Source: JAPUME01 sp027294185
GTDB lineage: Bacteria; Acidobacteriota; Terriglobia; UBA7540; JAPUME01
Direction: 5' to 3'
Assembly (NCBI GenBank): GCA_963555835.3
Contig: CAUVWZ020000001.1
Coordinates: 434,001 to 498,000, forward strand
Length of the DNA: 64,000 nucleotides
Position 1 is the first letter of the stretch. Each line of letters begins with the position of its first letter. Position numbers and translations under genes: made by a program. Below the pieces are notes generated by a model. The model was not told the origin of the DNA. It did no database searches and saw only the letters and a program-made list of their open reading frames with translations. Shown piece by piece: positions 45,364 to 55,049 of the stretch.

Positions 45364-48156
45364 ATGACCGGCTCACTTGTGAAAACGATCGGCTTGGCGC
45401 TTCTACTGGTCATACTGCGTCCGGGAATAGCACAGAACCAGGGACAAGCGCAGTTCGACAAGCAAGGACTTGACGCGGTCGAGGACCTCTCCGAATCATT
45501 GGCCAATGACTTGCTGGAGATGTCCATCGCGGTTCGGGATAAGGATCTTGAGTCGATCGGTAAGTTTATCGCCAACCCGATCGTCGCAAGACCACTTCCC
45601 GGCGAGCCGGATTCTCTGGTGCATGAATTGAAATGGATTTATACGCACGGCTGGAAACAAAGACATCGCACGCTTGAATCCCTTTCTCGTACAGAATTCC
45701 TTCGGGGTTGGGAGGAGTTTCTGCATCATTTTTCCGAGATCGAGGATGTCCGCTTCAAAGTAAAGCAGGCAACCTTCAATGAATCGCAGCAGACCGAGGG
45801 TAGTGCCCGCGTAGCGTTCTACCTCATCGGCCGGGATCATGAAGGACGCCGGGAATGGGTGACGGCCTGGGCTGATATTTACGCCAGCAAGAAGGGGAAT
45901 AACCCCTGGCGCATCAGCCGGTTTGACCTGAACTCCCTCGAATCAAGAATTGCGTTGAAGGATCTCTTTTCCGAAGTCTCAGTGCCTGCCGGGGTATCCG
46001 CCGTCTTTCCGACCTTCGGTGTGGAGCCGAATGACGGCTTCATGTACCACGGCGGAGCCACCGCCGATGTAAACGGCGACGGCCTGCTGGATGTGGCCAC
46101 TACCGGAGTGGATCAGAATTACCTCTATCTCAACGAAGGAAACGGCCGCTTTCGGGATATATCGGCAGAGTCGCTGGTGAAATATGCCCCACGCGGGTCG
46201 GGCCCGCTCTTCCTGGACTACGACAATGACGGAGATGTGGATCTGTTCCTTGCTGCGGTTGGTTCGCAGGTTCTGCTCGAAAATCGTCTCATCCCCGACG
46301 GCGAGCTCCGCTTCTGGGACGTTTCCGGGCCCGCAAAGGTGGCGGTGCGCGCCGTAGGATTCAGCGCCGTGGCAGCCGATGTGGACGGCAACGGATTCCC
46401 GGACATCTACGTAGCCTCCTACAACCGGTACGGCATGGTGATGCCGAATGCCTGGCACCAGGCTACCAACGGCACTCGTAATCTGCTGTTCATCAACCAG
46501 GGGGACGGTACCTTCCGGGAAGCGGCCGCAGACTGGAGCGTCGACGACGGGCGGTGGAGCTATGCAGCCGCCTTCGCCGATATTGATGGCGACGGGGACC
46601 AGGACCTGTATGTGGCCAACGACTTCGGGGAGAACGGTTTCTACCTGAACCAGGGGGGCCGCTTTACTGATGCGGCTGCGCTCAAGGGCCTGGAGGATCC
46701 CGGATTCGGCATGGGCGTCTCTTTTGGAGATTACAACAACGACGGCAACCTGGACCTCCACATCACGAATATGTCTTCGACCGCCGGCAACCGAATTCTC
46801 CGGCGCCTTTTCCCCGAGGAACAAACCGACGGGCTCTTGTTGAAGAAGCTCGCCGTGGGAAACAGCCTTTACAAGAATAACGGAGATGGAACTTTCGACG
46901 ATGTCACCGCCCAGGTAGGCAGTTTGCAGGGAGGTTGGGCCTTTGGGGGCGGGTTCGTGGACTTCGACAATGACGGCTGGGAAGATCTCTATACTCCCAA
47001 TGGCTTTATCTCCGGCAAATCGATGAAGGACACCTGAAGTCTGTTCTGGCGTCACGTCGTGGCCGCCTCGGAAAAGGTCGAGCAAGCCGGTAATCAGCAG
47101 TATCAAACGAACCACATGAGTGCCATCTTCCAGCAGGGCCTCTCCTTCAGCGGCTTTGAACGCGACTTGCTGGCCCTCAATGTGGGCGGAAAGCGATTCC
47201 TAGACATCTCCGGCGTCTCGGGAGTCGATTCCATTACGGATGGGCGCGGAGCGATCTTCGCCGATTTTGACAATGACGGCGATTCGGACATCTTCCTGAC
47301 GACTCTCCAGGGAAAAGCTCACCTCCTGTTTCGGAACAACGTCGGGCAGGAGAACAACTTTATCCGGGTCCATCTGGAGGGATCCGAAAGCGGCCGAGAT
47401 GCTTTCGGAACCGTCGTGCGCGTAAGAACCTCGGCGGGCACCCTCACCAAAATCAAAGCGGGGGGAAGCGGGTTCCTATCCCAACATGATCCGCGCTTGC
47501 TGTTCGGTCTGGGAACGGACCCGGCAGCGGAATGGATCGAAATCAGGTGGCCCAGCGGTACCGTTCAGCGTTTCACGGATGTCGCCGCCGGCTCCACCTT
47601 GAAGATCAGGGAGGAGAATGATGAGCTCCACCTGCTGGCGGAGAAGCGCTTTCAATTGGCAGATCCGCTTTCGCGCGAGGAAGAGCTTTTTGCCAACCTA
47701 AATTTCAAACAAGGTGAGGCCTTCCCCGACCTCGAACTTCGTACTCTCACCGATGAAGTGGTCAATCTACGCAGCCTGGTGAGGCCGGGTCGCAGATATT
47801 TTGTGAATCTGTGGGCTACCTACTGCCTGCCTTGTCGGGAGGAGATGCCGGAGCTGCAAAAGTTATATCCGCGATTCCAGGACGCGGGGATTGAGCTCCT
47901 CGGTGTGAGCATCGACATCGATACAGCCGATCGTGTCCCCCAGTTTCTGCGCGACCACGGCATCCTCTACCCTGTTTACACAACCGGAGAGTCTTCCATG
48001 CCAAAGATCTTCTCGGGGGAGGAGGTCGTGATACCGATGTCCTTTCTGCTGGATGGGAAAGGTAAGGTCCTGGAGGTCTTTACCGGTTGGTCACGAGAAA
48101 CGGAGGCTAAGATCCATCGGCTGACATCCAACGGCTCGCGCGAAGCCACGCGCTAA
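45364..48156 (+). CDS. CRTAC1-type FG-GAP/ASPIC-UnbV protein with thioredoxin domain, candidate selenoprotein read through UGA
   Basis: The frame from ATG 45364 reaches TGA at 47035-47037 and continues in the same frame to TAA at 48154-48156, 930 residues with Sec as residue 558. Order of parts: signal peptide (MTGSLVKTIGLALLLVILRP), an N-terminal helical domain, FG-GAP/VCBS repeats (ADVNGDGLLDVATTG, LDYDNDGDVDLFL, DIDGDGDQDLYVANDF), then SGKSMKDT-Sec-SLFWRHVV. A further FG-GAP repeat (DFDNDGDSDIFL), the ASPIC/UnbV domain (GSGFLSQHDPRLLFGLG) and a TlpA-like redoxin with CLPC (WATYCLPCREEMPEL) follow. Both sides are well conserved and no other lesion is seen in 2.8 kb. A nonsense mutation is the alternative, since neighbouring genes are decayed. 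Confidence 0.6.
47035..47064 (+). promoter_or_regulatory. Candidate bacterial SECIS element after UGA in the CRTAC1-type gene
   Basis: After TGA 47035-47037 the RNA can form GGC (47048-47050), bulge GU, CAC (47053-47055), loop GUC (47056-47058), GUG (47059-47061) and GCC (47062-47064). The loop G-U again falls at positions 19-20 after UGA, and the 5' side again has a bulged U, as in the candidate at 9914. The stem is only six pairs. Confidence 0.45.
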
Positions 48157-48332
48157 GAAATTTCTCGTAAGAAATATTTTGTTCGGCCCAACCCGGCCCC
48201 ATGAAAACCGCCTCGACGTTTCACAATTTCCTGAAGGCGGTTTCGCCTACTCGGTGCACGCAACAGAATCCCCGTTGACCTGCCCCCCTGTGCAATCCTG
48301 GGATACCCACATCAGAATAAGGAAACCTCAGG

Positions 48333-48491
48333 ATGATGGGAAAGACCAGTTCAGGTAATCTTGTCACCGAGAAGCCCCGTGCGGGCAACATCCGCGGGTT
48401 GAATATCCTGCTGGTGTCGGCCACCGAACGGGCCAAGGGGATCGCAATTCGCAACTCCATCGACCTTGCTCCGGCCATGAGGCCCGTATGA
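48333..48491 (+). pseudogene. ABC-transporter gene remnant before the broken permease
   Basis: A 52-codon frame from ATG 48333 ends in TGA overlapping the next ATG (ATGATG at 48488). Its centre, IRGLNILLVSATERAKGIAI, resembles the FtsX/MacB permease core (NILLVSVTERTREIGIR). It looks like a scrap of a transporter operon left after deletion. The stop/start overlap suggests the original operon order is kept. Confidence 0.4.
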
Positions 48492-49406
48492 TGCGCCACC
48501 TGATCTGGAAAACCTGGCTCGCAACCGGAGAAGGAACCTGCTGACCGTTCTGAGCATCGCCTTCTCCATGCTGGTTCTGACGACGCTGCAGACGGTGCTG
48601 ACGGAATTCGATACGCTCACCCAGAGCGATTCCAGAAATCTACGATGGATCGTCCGCCGCGCCACCTCCTGGATGGATCCGATGCCCTCCTCCTACGGGG
48701 CGCGCATCGCTATGGCTCCCGGTGTCGCTGAAGTCTGTGCCTGGACCTGGTACGGCGGCGTTTACCGCGACGAATCGGAAATGTTCCCCTCCTCCGCCGT
48801 GGACCCCGGACCTTTCCTGCGCATGTACACCGAGATTCACCTGCCACCCGAACAAGCAGCCGCATTTCTTGAAAATCGCCAGGGCGCCATTGCCGACCAG
48901 ACCCTGGCCGGGCGCCACGAGTGGGAGATCGCCGAGCGGGTCACACTGAAGGGCAATGTCTTCCCCGTAGACCTGGAATTCGTCCTGGTGGGGATTTTCA
49001 CGAGCGACGTTCTGGACAACTCCCTCTACTTTCACTGCGACTACTTCGACAAGGCCATGGACGACTGGGGGAGAGAAGGCGCGAGGTGGGAATCCTGAAG
49101 ACGCTCGGATTCCGGCCTCGCCAGATTCTGGGATTGCTGGTGGGAGAGACCCTGGCACTCTCCCTTGCCGGATGGGCGCTGGGCTGCGCCGGAGGCAAGC
49201 TGGCCTACTCGCTGGTTCCGCACACATTAATCCATCAGTTTGAGTTGATGATGATCTGGGGCCTGGGTGGAGTGATCGTGGCTGCCGCGGGTTATTTTCT
49301 CCTTTGGCGGGCGGCGCAGGTTATGCAGGATTCTTGTCCTCAACAGGGAACTCTTGCAAAGCCTTGTGCCGGCGAGCGCGTTGAGACACGCGGGAGGGAG
49401 CGGTAA
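48488..49406 (+). pseudogene. MacB/FtsX-type ABC permease, frameshifted and internally deleted
   Basis: ATG 48488 begins MMRHLIWK. One A is missing from the run at 48510-48513, so the frame shifts, and the expected NLARNRRRNLLTVLSIAFSM continues in another frame. The periplasmic part follows to FDKAMDDWGREGARW. There the linker helices are missing and the C-terminal core REVGILKTLGFRPRQILGLL continues in a third frame. At least one frameshift and one deletion make it non-functional. Its end overlaps the DIP synthase gene on the other strand. Confidence 0.7.
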
Positions 49407-50892
49407 CAGAGGCTGCTACAGGCTCCGTAAGAAAGGGATTTCCTTCAACGCTTCGGGTCGAGAGGGTGATCTGCCTGCGAGGTAGTTTCCCATCGACATC
49501 CTCTCTGCTCGGGAGTTGGGTGGCGGCCTCGCGGCGATAGGTAGCGAGGAAAGTCCCTGCGATGCCCAGATGGGATAGAAATCCCACCCCGAGCAACGCT
49601 TCGAAGGGTAAATTCAAGCAGGCTCCTGCAAAGAGCGCAAAGAGGCGAACATCTCTTTTGAGTATTTTATCCGTCCAGCGAAAAGGCAAACTGTGCCGGT
49701 AGAGAAGGACGTACTCTTTTTTCATGTAGCTGGGCAGGATCAGACCCGTCAGAGCCAGGGTGCCGCCTAACCAGACGTACGGTCCCGGGTCCGCCAGCCA
49801 GCGGCCGGAAATGATTCCTACTGCAATGGCAATGTCTCCGTAGCGGTCCAGTATGGTGTCGAACCAAGCCCCGAACCGGCTGGCTTTGAACTTCAGTCTT
49901 GCAACTTCTCCGTCGCATCCGTCCGTGACCGATGCCAACTGGATTAGGACGCCGGCCAGCAGCGTCCAGGCATATTCCCCTAAACTGAACAGGATGGCCC
50001 CACCGAGGGTGATCAGGAAACTGAGGATCGTAATGGCGTTGGGAGTCAGGGAGGTGCGAGTCAACTGTTGAGATATCCTGCCGGAAAGTGGACGGTTGAT
50101 GTACCGGGAGACGAATCCGTCTTCCTCAGGTTTAGAGAGTTGGGAGAGGAGTGTCCTGCGGGCATGCGTCAGATCATCACGGGTGTCTACGTCCAGCCAG
50201 AAGCGGTTGCCGATTTCCACAGCCTGAACCCCCCCGCGCCGGGCCAACTCTCGAATCCCGCCGGTCAGGGAGCCGTCTCCGACTCGGCCGGCCTTTCCGA
50301 GGGCTTCAAACAAAGCCGAGTGGCACAGGAAGAGACCCGTGTCCGCAGCATCGAACCGGGCGATTTTTGTGCCGATGTCGGTAATGGCATAGCCCTCGAT
50401 CCGCACCTTGGTTGTGTCACTCCAATTGAAGATCCTGTCGATCTTACGATCCACTGCGAGCAGGCAGGCGCCCGTTTTTTGTGCGGCCTTCCTCAGGCAG
50501 CGAAGGATGTCTGGATCGAAAAGATGATCGCACATGATCACGAAGAAAGAACCGGATAGGAAAGGAGCAACTGCGAGGAGGGAGGTGCCGTTCCCTTTTT
50601 CCCAATTCGGATTCTGGACTGCACGAACGGAAATCCCGTTCCGCTGTCCCAGATGTTCAACCAGGGGGAGGATGTTTTTTTCCTGGCTTCCAATGACCAC
50701 GTAACATTCACTGACCCCGGCTTCCCGACAAGAAAGCACAGCCCTCTCCAGGAGCGTCAGTCCCAAAACGCGTGTAAGCGGTTTCGGAACGCCTCCATTG
50801 CCTTTTTGCAGTCGGCATCCTTCGCCTGCGGCTAGAATTACTGCCGGCACGGAAAGGTAAATGTCATCTCCATTATTCGGTCCTCTATCCAC
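49321..50892 (-). CDS. Bifunctional inositol-1-phosphate cytidylyltransferase / di-myo-inositol-phosphate-phosphate synthase
   Basis: The start is the GTG at 50892, four bases after the phosphatase stop. In the 523-residue protein, residues 1-230 are a nucleotidyltransferase (VPAVILAAGEGCRLQ ... VPKPLTRVLG). Residues about 255-450 are a CDP-alcohol phosphatidyltransferase with DGCDGEVARLKFKASRFG and AWFDTILD, the full DxxDGxxAR...GxxxDxxxD motif, in a membrane domain. This exact fusion makes CDP-inositol and joins it to inositol-1-phosphate on the way to di-myo-inositol phosphate, a solute of thermophiles. The 70-residue tail is unusual. It may instead make a phospholipid; the fusion favours DIP. 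Confidence 0.82.
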   Translation of the reverse strand: MDRGPNNGDDIYLSVPAVILAAGEGCRLQKGNGGVPKPLTRVLGLTLLERAVLSCREAGVSECYVVIGSQEKNILPLVEHLGQRNGISVRAVQNPNWEKGNGTSLLAVAPFLSGSFFVIMCDHLFDPDILRCLRKAAQKTGACLLAVDRKIDRIFNWSDTTKVRIEGYAITDIGTKIARFDAADTGLFLCHSALFEALGKAGRVGDGSLTGGIRELARRGGVQAVEIGNRFWLDVDTRDDLTHARRTLLSQLSKPEEDGFVSRYINRPLSGRISQQLTRTSLTPNAITILSFLITLGGAILFSLGEYAWTLLAGVLIQLASVTDGCDGEVARLKFKASRFGAWFDTILDRYGDIAIAVGIISGRWLADPGPYVWLGGTLALTGLILPSYMKKEYVLLYRHSLPFRWTDKILKRDVRLFALFAGACLNLPFEALLGVGFLSHLGIAGTFLATYRREAATQLPSREDVDGKLPRRQITLSTRSVEGNPFLTEPVAASVTAPSRVSQRARRHKALQEFPVEDKNPA

Positions 50893-50896
50893 GTGA

Positions 50897-51724
50897 TCAC
50901 CTTTCTTTCAAGGATTCCACCAGGGCGGAATGCAACTCTGGTGTGGCAGCCGCCAGGATGGAGTATCGCTCCGTAAGCGATTGAATTTCGGGGAGGGGTT
51001 TGCCCCCAGGGTCTGTAAGCATCCCGCCCGCCTCGCCAATAATCAGAGAAGGCGCCAGGAAGTTTTCAGGTGTCAGGCGGGCGCGCAAATCCAAGTGGGC
51101 ATCCAGGACTCCTGCTGCTACGTTCGAAAGAGCCCAGGTGGCAGAACCGAAAGTGCGGACTCCTCGGGTACGACAAAGCAAAGCGGTGAGTTGCGCTTCC
51201 ATCTGGAAATGATTCAACTCGCAACTGACCATGGCTTTCTCAATGCATTGGACAGGGCTCGTACGCAGTGGGGTCTTATTCTTGTGTGCTCCGCCCCCTC
51301 GTGCTGCAATCCAGCTCGTTCCTGTACACAGGTCTCCCACCAGGGCGAACTGAACGGTGCGAACCGAAATCGGGTGATCGGCCGGAATCAAAGCAGCCGC
51401 CACGCCGCAAGGACCGATCCCAAGAGCAAAGTTGTCCGAGCCGTCTACCGGGTCCAGCACCAGGGTGAATTCAGGCTTTCCACTGCCGAATTCCCTTGGT
51501 TCGCCTTCCTCAGAGAGGAGCCGCACCGGAGAGGGGAAATGGGATTCCAGGTAGGCACAGGCGGCATGATCGGCTGCCAGGTCGAACCACTTGACCTGAT
51601 CGCCTTTTGCGTTGAATCGAGTCTCTTCATGCCGATCCACCTTCTTCGATTTCACGGCACGGACCACTTCCTGGAACAAAGCTTCCAGGTGAGCCAGAAC
51701 CGAATCTGATTCTTGAGTCGGCAT
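50897..51724 (-). CDS. Inositol-monophosphatase-family phosphatase, probable partner in DIP synthesis
   Basis: The start is chosen at ATG 51724 (MPTQESDSVLAHLEALFQEV) behind ACGGAGAACGG; the open frame runs 55 codons further without a ribosome site. The 275-residue product has the Mg site LSEEGEPREF, LDPVDGSDNFALG and the late motif IIGEAGGML of FIG/IMPase enzymes. It sits four bases before the DIPP synthase gene. In DIP biosynthesis the phosphorylated intermediate DIPP must be dephosphorylated, and this enzyme is the obvious candidate. Confidence 0.82.
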   Translation of the reverse strand: MPTQESDSVLAHLEALFQEVVRAVKSKKVDRHEETRFNAKGDQVKWFDLAADHAACAYLESHFPSPVRLLSEEGEPREFGSGKPEFTLVLDPVDGSDNFALGIGPCGVAAALIPADHPISVRTVQFALVGDLCTGTSWIAARGGGAHKNKTPLRTSPVQCIEKAMVSCELNHFQMEAQLTALLCRTRGVRTFGSATWALSNVAAGVLDAHLDLRARLTPENFLAPSLIIGEAGGMLTDPGGKPLPEIQSLTERYSILAAATPELHSALVESLKER

Positions 51725-51889
51725 CCGTTCTCCGTATGTGACGCTGGGCGTGGAGTGCATGGGCAGCATCGTGGATCGAATGTCCGAGAATGGAGGTGTC
51801 CCCGGATTTTTCTCGGAAAATCCTCTCCTTTCCCCAGGCTTGTTTACGCCCAGATTGCGTAGATGGATGGGAGTGGTACCGGACTCCAA

Positions 51890-52310
51890 TGCCGGTTAAG
51901 CGGCTCCCGCGGGCATGGAGTCAGAGGCAGCCTTCAAAGGTCTTTCCCCCTCAGCCAAGAACCTGTTGTGCTGCTTTGGGGGAATTATAGTATTCCCTCA
52001 TTGCGCAGCACGCGTATCTGGCCACTCCGGTTCGGGAACAGCAACAGGGATTCTCTCCTGTGGGGCGATGCAACCCGCTTCCGTCCGGCTCCAACAGTGC
52101 CCTCGACTCCGAGCCAAACGATTGGTTTGCTGGCCTTTAAGGGGTAGCGTTATAATAACAAATTGAAGGAAAAAATACTACGCTAACCGGGCTCATTCCC
52201 GTCCTGCTTACGCCTGTATCGGGATCAAACTCAGTAGGTACACTTGCCCCACGACGAGATAGGACAAATCGTTCCAAGGTGCGGGAAGTTTCGGGAAATG
52301 ACCTTTCGGT
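51890..52310. other. Intergenic stretch without a supported gene
   Basis: Short overlapping frames here have no family resemblance. A TATAAT box at 52152-52157 with a weak TTGCTG-like -35 could start a transcript towards the right. Local composition is less GC-rich than the neighbouring genes. Confidence 0.4.
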
Positions 52311-52590
52311 CTATTCAGGAAGTTCTGTTTCCAACGCCGGCTCGGGACCCGATTCGGGAACTACAATCGGGGGAGCCGCCAGGACCGGAATGCTGGTGAC
52401 CGGTCGGATCTGCTGGAAGGTCGCAGCCCCCCCCAATTCACGGAAAAACGCTTTAACGTCCGATGCCGCAAGCGGCGGGTAAGAGAGTGAAGGCTTTAAC
52501 AAATCCTCTCGATCCTTCAGGTGTTCCTCGACGGCGCTCTTAACCAGGGAGGTGCAAATGGGGGAGAAATAGAGGGAGCTGAGTGGAGCC

Positions 52591-52650
52591 GCGCCTGGGG
52601 TGGGGTAGAAACAGGGAAGTATAATGCTTACCTCCTCCTGCCGTTGACTT
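52591..52650. repeat. Dispersed non-coding block, copy B (partner at 14648-14710)
   Basis: It shares TGGGGTAGAAACAG with the block at 14648 and, further on, TATAATGCTTACC against TATAGTGCTCACC and CCGTTGAC against CCATTGAC. As there, it lies at the head of a minus-strand frame. It may be a conserved promoter region or an old duplication. Confidence 0.55.
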
Positions 52651-52672
52651 ACCCTCGGGTGCAGAATAAGAT
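52644..52672 (+). promoter_or_regulatory. Possible promoter of the ALDH/CBM9 pair
   Basis: TTGACT, 17 bases and TAAGAT form a plausible sigma-70 pair 147 bases before the ALDH-family start. The -10 box is one or two bases off consensus and no other candidate was seen closer. Confidence 0.35.
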
Positions 52673-52818
52673 TACCCTGTCAAACTGAGAAACCTGACAA
52701 TGGGGCGCGCGGACCGCCCTGTGAAACCTGTTCCTGGACGGCGTAAGCGAGGAACGGCCAACTCGCCGCTGCGACGATCCTGGAAGTTTACTGAGCCTTC
52801 ATCGGGAACCGAACCTCC

Positions 52819-54249
52819 ATGCTGAAATTACCCATCTTGCGCTGGGGCCAGCCGTATACGAGCCTCGAAGAGGACACCGTGATTCATTTCGTTACGGGCG
52901 AGACGCTGGCCAAGGTCAGCCAGGCCAATCCCGGCCTGCTGGTCCGCGACATGAAGCAGGCGTGGCGCGCGCGCGAAATCCTCACCGAGATCCCTGCCCC
53001 GGAACTGATCGGCATAATGAAGAAGGCGGCGAACCTTTTTCTCAAGGAAACTCTCCCCCTGGGCGATGGCGAACAGACGCCGGAAGATTTCGCCCGCCAG
53101 CAGTCGGCCAGCACCGGATTGCCGGAACACATGTGCAAGGGCAACATGGAAAAGAACCATCTCGTGCTGACCAACATGGACAAGATTCTGGACGCGCTGA
53201 CACGGGGGCTGGATACGAGCATCCTGACGCGAGGGTACGGAATGGAATCTCGCGGCATCACCGTCAGCTACCAGGTCCAGGCGCCCGTCGTGGGGATGGT
53301 GCTCCCCTCCAATTCCCCCGGCGTGCATACGTTGTGGCTACCCGTGATTCCCATGCAGGTCGGGCTGGTATTGAAGCCCGGTCCGCAGGAGCCCTGGACT
53401 CCCTACCGCATGGCTGCAGCCTTCTTCGAGGCGGGCTTACCGAAAGAGGTGATCTCGATTTATCCCGGCGGCGGAGACATCGGGGCTGAAGTGGTCGGGC
53501 GGACGAACCGCTGCCTGATTTTCGGGGGAACCCCGACGGTCGAGCGATATAAAGGCGACCCGCGCATCCAGGTCCACGGGCCGGGATTCAGCAAGATTCT
53601 CCTGGGCGACGACGTGGTGGACGAGTGGGAGAACTACATCGACCTCATGGCGGACAGCGTATTCCTCAACAGCGGGCGCGGCTGCATCAACTGCTCCGGC
53701 ATTTGGGCTTCCCGCCACACGCGCGAAATCGCCGCAGCATTGGCCGAGCGGCTGGGACCGGTGGAACCCAAGCCGCCGGAAGACCCTGAGGCCGGCGTCG
53801 CCGCCTTTACCGTGCCCGGGGCGGCCAAGGCGATTTGGAACACCATCACGGCGCAGCTCGCGGAACCGGGCGTCGAAGAGATCACGGCCAAATTCGGTCC
53901 GCGGCTCGTGGAAAAAGAGCGCTGCGGTTATCTGAGGCCCACGGTCATTCATTGCAACTCCCCCGAGCCGAAACTGGCCAACACCGAGTTCATGTTTTCC
54001 TTCGTGAGCGTGGTCCAATGCCCTCAGGAGGAGATGCTCGAGAGAATCGGCTCCACACTCGTCTGCAGCGCCATCACTCAGGAAAAAAAGTGGCAGCGAA
54101 AGCTGATCGATGCGCCCCAGATCGACCGGCTGAATATCGGCCCCATCCCTACCATCAAACTCGACTGGTACCAGCCTCACGAGGGCAACATCGTCCAGTT
54201 TCTCTTCCGCCCCCGGTCGTTTCAGATCTCGGAAGCCGCGGCACAGTAG
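52819..54249 (+). CDS. Aldehyde-dehydrogenase-family protein
   Basis: The 476-residue protein has the ALDH fold. QAPVVGMVLPSNSPGVHTLW and LVLKPGPQEPWTPYRMAAAF form the NAD-binding half, LIFGGTPTVERYKGD follows, and a catalytic-Cys region FLNSGRGCINCSGIWASRH carries two Cys. The usual catalytic Glu loop (ELGG) is replaced by HGPGFSKILLGDD, so it belongs to a divergent branch whose substrate is unknown. It is followed 26 bases later by the secreted CBM9-like protein. Confidence 0.75.
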   Translation: MLKLPILRWGQPYTSLEEDTVIHFVTGETLAKVSQANPGLLVRDMKQAWRAREILTEIPAPELIGIMKKAANLFLKETLPLGDGEQTPEDFARQQSASTGLPEHMCKGNMEKNHLVLTNMDKILDALTRGLDTSILTRGYGMESRGITVSYQVQAPVVGMVLPSNSPGVHTLWLPVIPMQVGLVLKPGPQEPWTPYRMAAAFFEAGLPKEVISIYPGGGDIGAEVVGRTNRCLIFGGTPTVERYKGDPRIQVHGPGFSKILLGDDVVDEWENYIDLMADSVFLNSGRGCINCSGIWASRHTREIAAALAERLGPVEPKPPEDPEAGVAAFTVPGAAKAIWNTITAQLAEPGVEEITAKFGPRLVEKERCGYLRPTVIHCNSPEPKLANTEFMFSFVSVVQCPQEEMLERIGSTLVCSAITQEKKWQRKLIDAPQIDRLNIGPIPTIKLDWYQPHEGNIVQFLFRPRSFQISEAAAQ

Positions 54250-54275
54250 CGCGATTGCCCTTTAAGGAAAAAACT

Positions 54276-55019
54276 ATGATGAGTCTGAGGAACACCCTGC
54301 TCTGCCGGCTTACCCTGATCATGCTTGTGGGAGGTATTGCGCTGAGGGCGGCAGGACGCCCTGCCGATGGCCCCTCGTTGAAGGTGAAATCCACCTCTGA
54401 GTTCGAAGTTACGGGGGACGGCAGCAACCCTGCCTGGGAAAAAACCGGCTGGACACCGCTTCACAAGCGCTCGAGCCAGGGCCATTCCTACGAGGCACGC
54501 TTCAAGGTGCTCTATTCGAAGAAGGGAATCTACTTTCTGATGGACGGCACGGATTCGAAGCTTACCGCCAGCTTTACCCAGGACTTCGAGGACCTCTGGA
54601 CCGAAGACGTGTACGAAGTCTTTCTGTGGACCGACGAGCGCTATTCCATCTACTTCGAATACGAAATTTCTCCGCTCAACTATGAACTGCCGATCCTGGT
54701 TCCCAACTTCGGGGGCGAATTCCTGGGCTGGCGTCCCTGGCATTACGATGGCGAGCGGAAGATTCGAAAGGCGACGGCGGTCCGCGGCGGACCCAGGAAG
54801 TCCGGCGCCGCCATTCAGGGATGGAGCGCCGAGTTCTTCATTCCCTACGAGGTGCTGACCCCTCTTCAAAACGTTCCCCCGAAACCCGGCACGCGCTGGC
54901 GGGCGAACTTCTACCGCGTCGACCACGACTGCGAGAAGAGGACCGCCTGGATGTGGTCCAGGGTGGAAGGGCGTTTTCACGAGTTCGAACAGTTCGGAAC
55001 ACTCGAGTTCGAAGAGTAG
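54276..55019 (+). CDS. Secreted CBM9-like (carbohydrate-binding family 9) protein
   Basis: The 247-residue product has a signal peptide (MMSLRNTLLCRLTLIMLVGG...). It then has the CBM9/DOMON-like beta sandwich: FEVTGDGSNPAWEKTGWTPL, ARFKVLYSKKGIYFLMDGTD, DLWTEDVYEVFLWTDERYSI and WSAEFFIPYEVLTPL, closing RVEGRFHEFEQFGTLEFE. Such domains bind sugars or, in DOMON form, haem. ATG 54276 follows TTTAAGGA. Its place beside a dehydrogenase suggests sugar metabolism, without proof. Confidence 0.75.
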   Translation: MMSLRNTLLCRLTLIMLVGGIALRAAGRPADGPSLKVKSTSEFEVTGDGSNPAWEKTGWTPLHKRSSQGHSYEARFKVLYSKKGIYFLMDGTDSKLTASFTQDFEDLWTEDVYEVFLWTDERYSIYFEYEISPLNYELPILVPNFGGEFLGWRPWHYDGERKIRKATAVRGGPRKSGAAIQGWSAEFFIPYEVLTPLQNVPPKPGTRWRANFYRVDHDCEKRTAWMWSRVEGRFHEFEQFGTLEFEE

Positions 55020-55049
55020 ACGCACGCCCGCAGGTCCTGCCTGAATAAA

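Larger units (their letters stand above)
52311..52679 (-). pseudogene. Open frame of unknown identity, possibly the tail of a lost gene
   Basis: On the minus strand a frame stays open for 122 codons to a stop at 52311-52313. It contains TSLVKSAVEEHLKDREDLLK, PSLSYPPLAASDVKAFFREL, GGAATFQQIRPVTSIPVLAA and an acidic end (PESGPEPALETELPE). It has no ATG, only TTG at 52502. The amphipathic helix and the Pro-rich end look protein-like. I do not recognise the family, and it may simply be a remnant. Confidence 0.35.
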
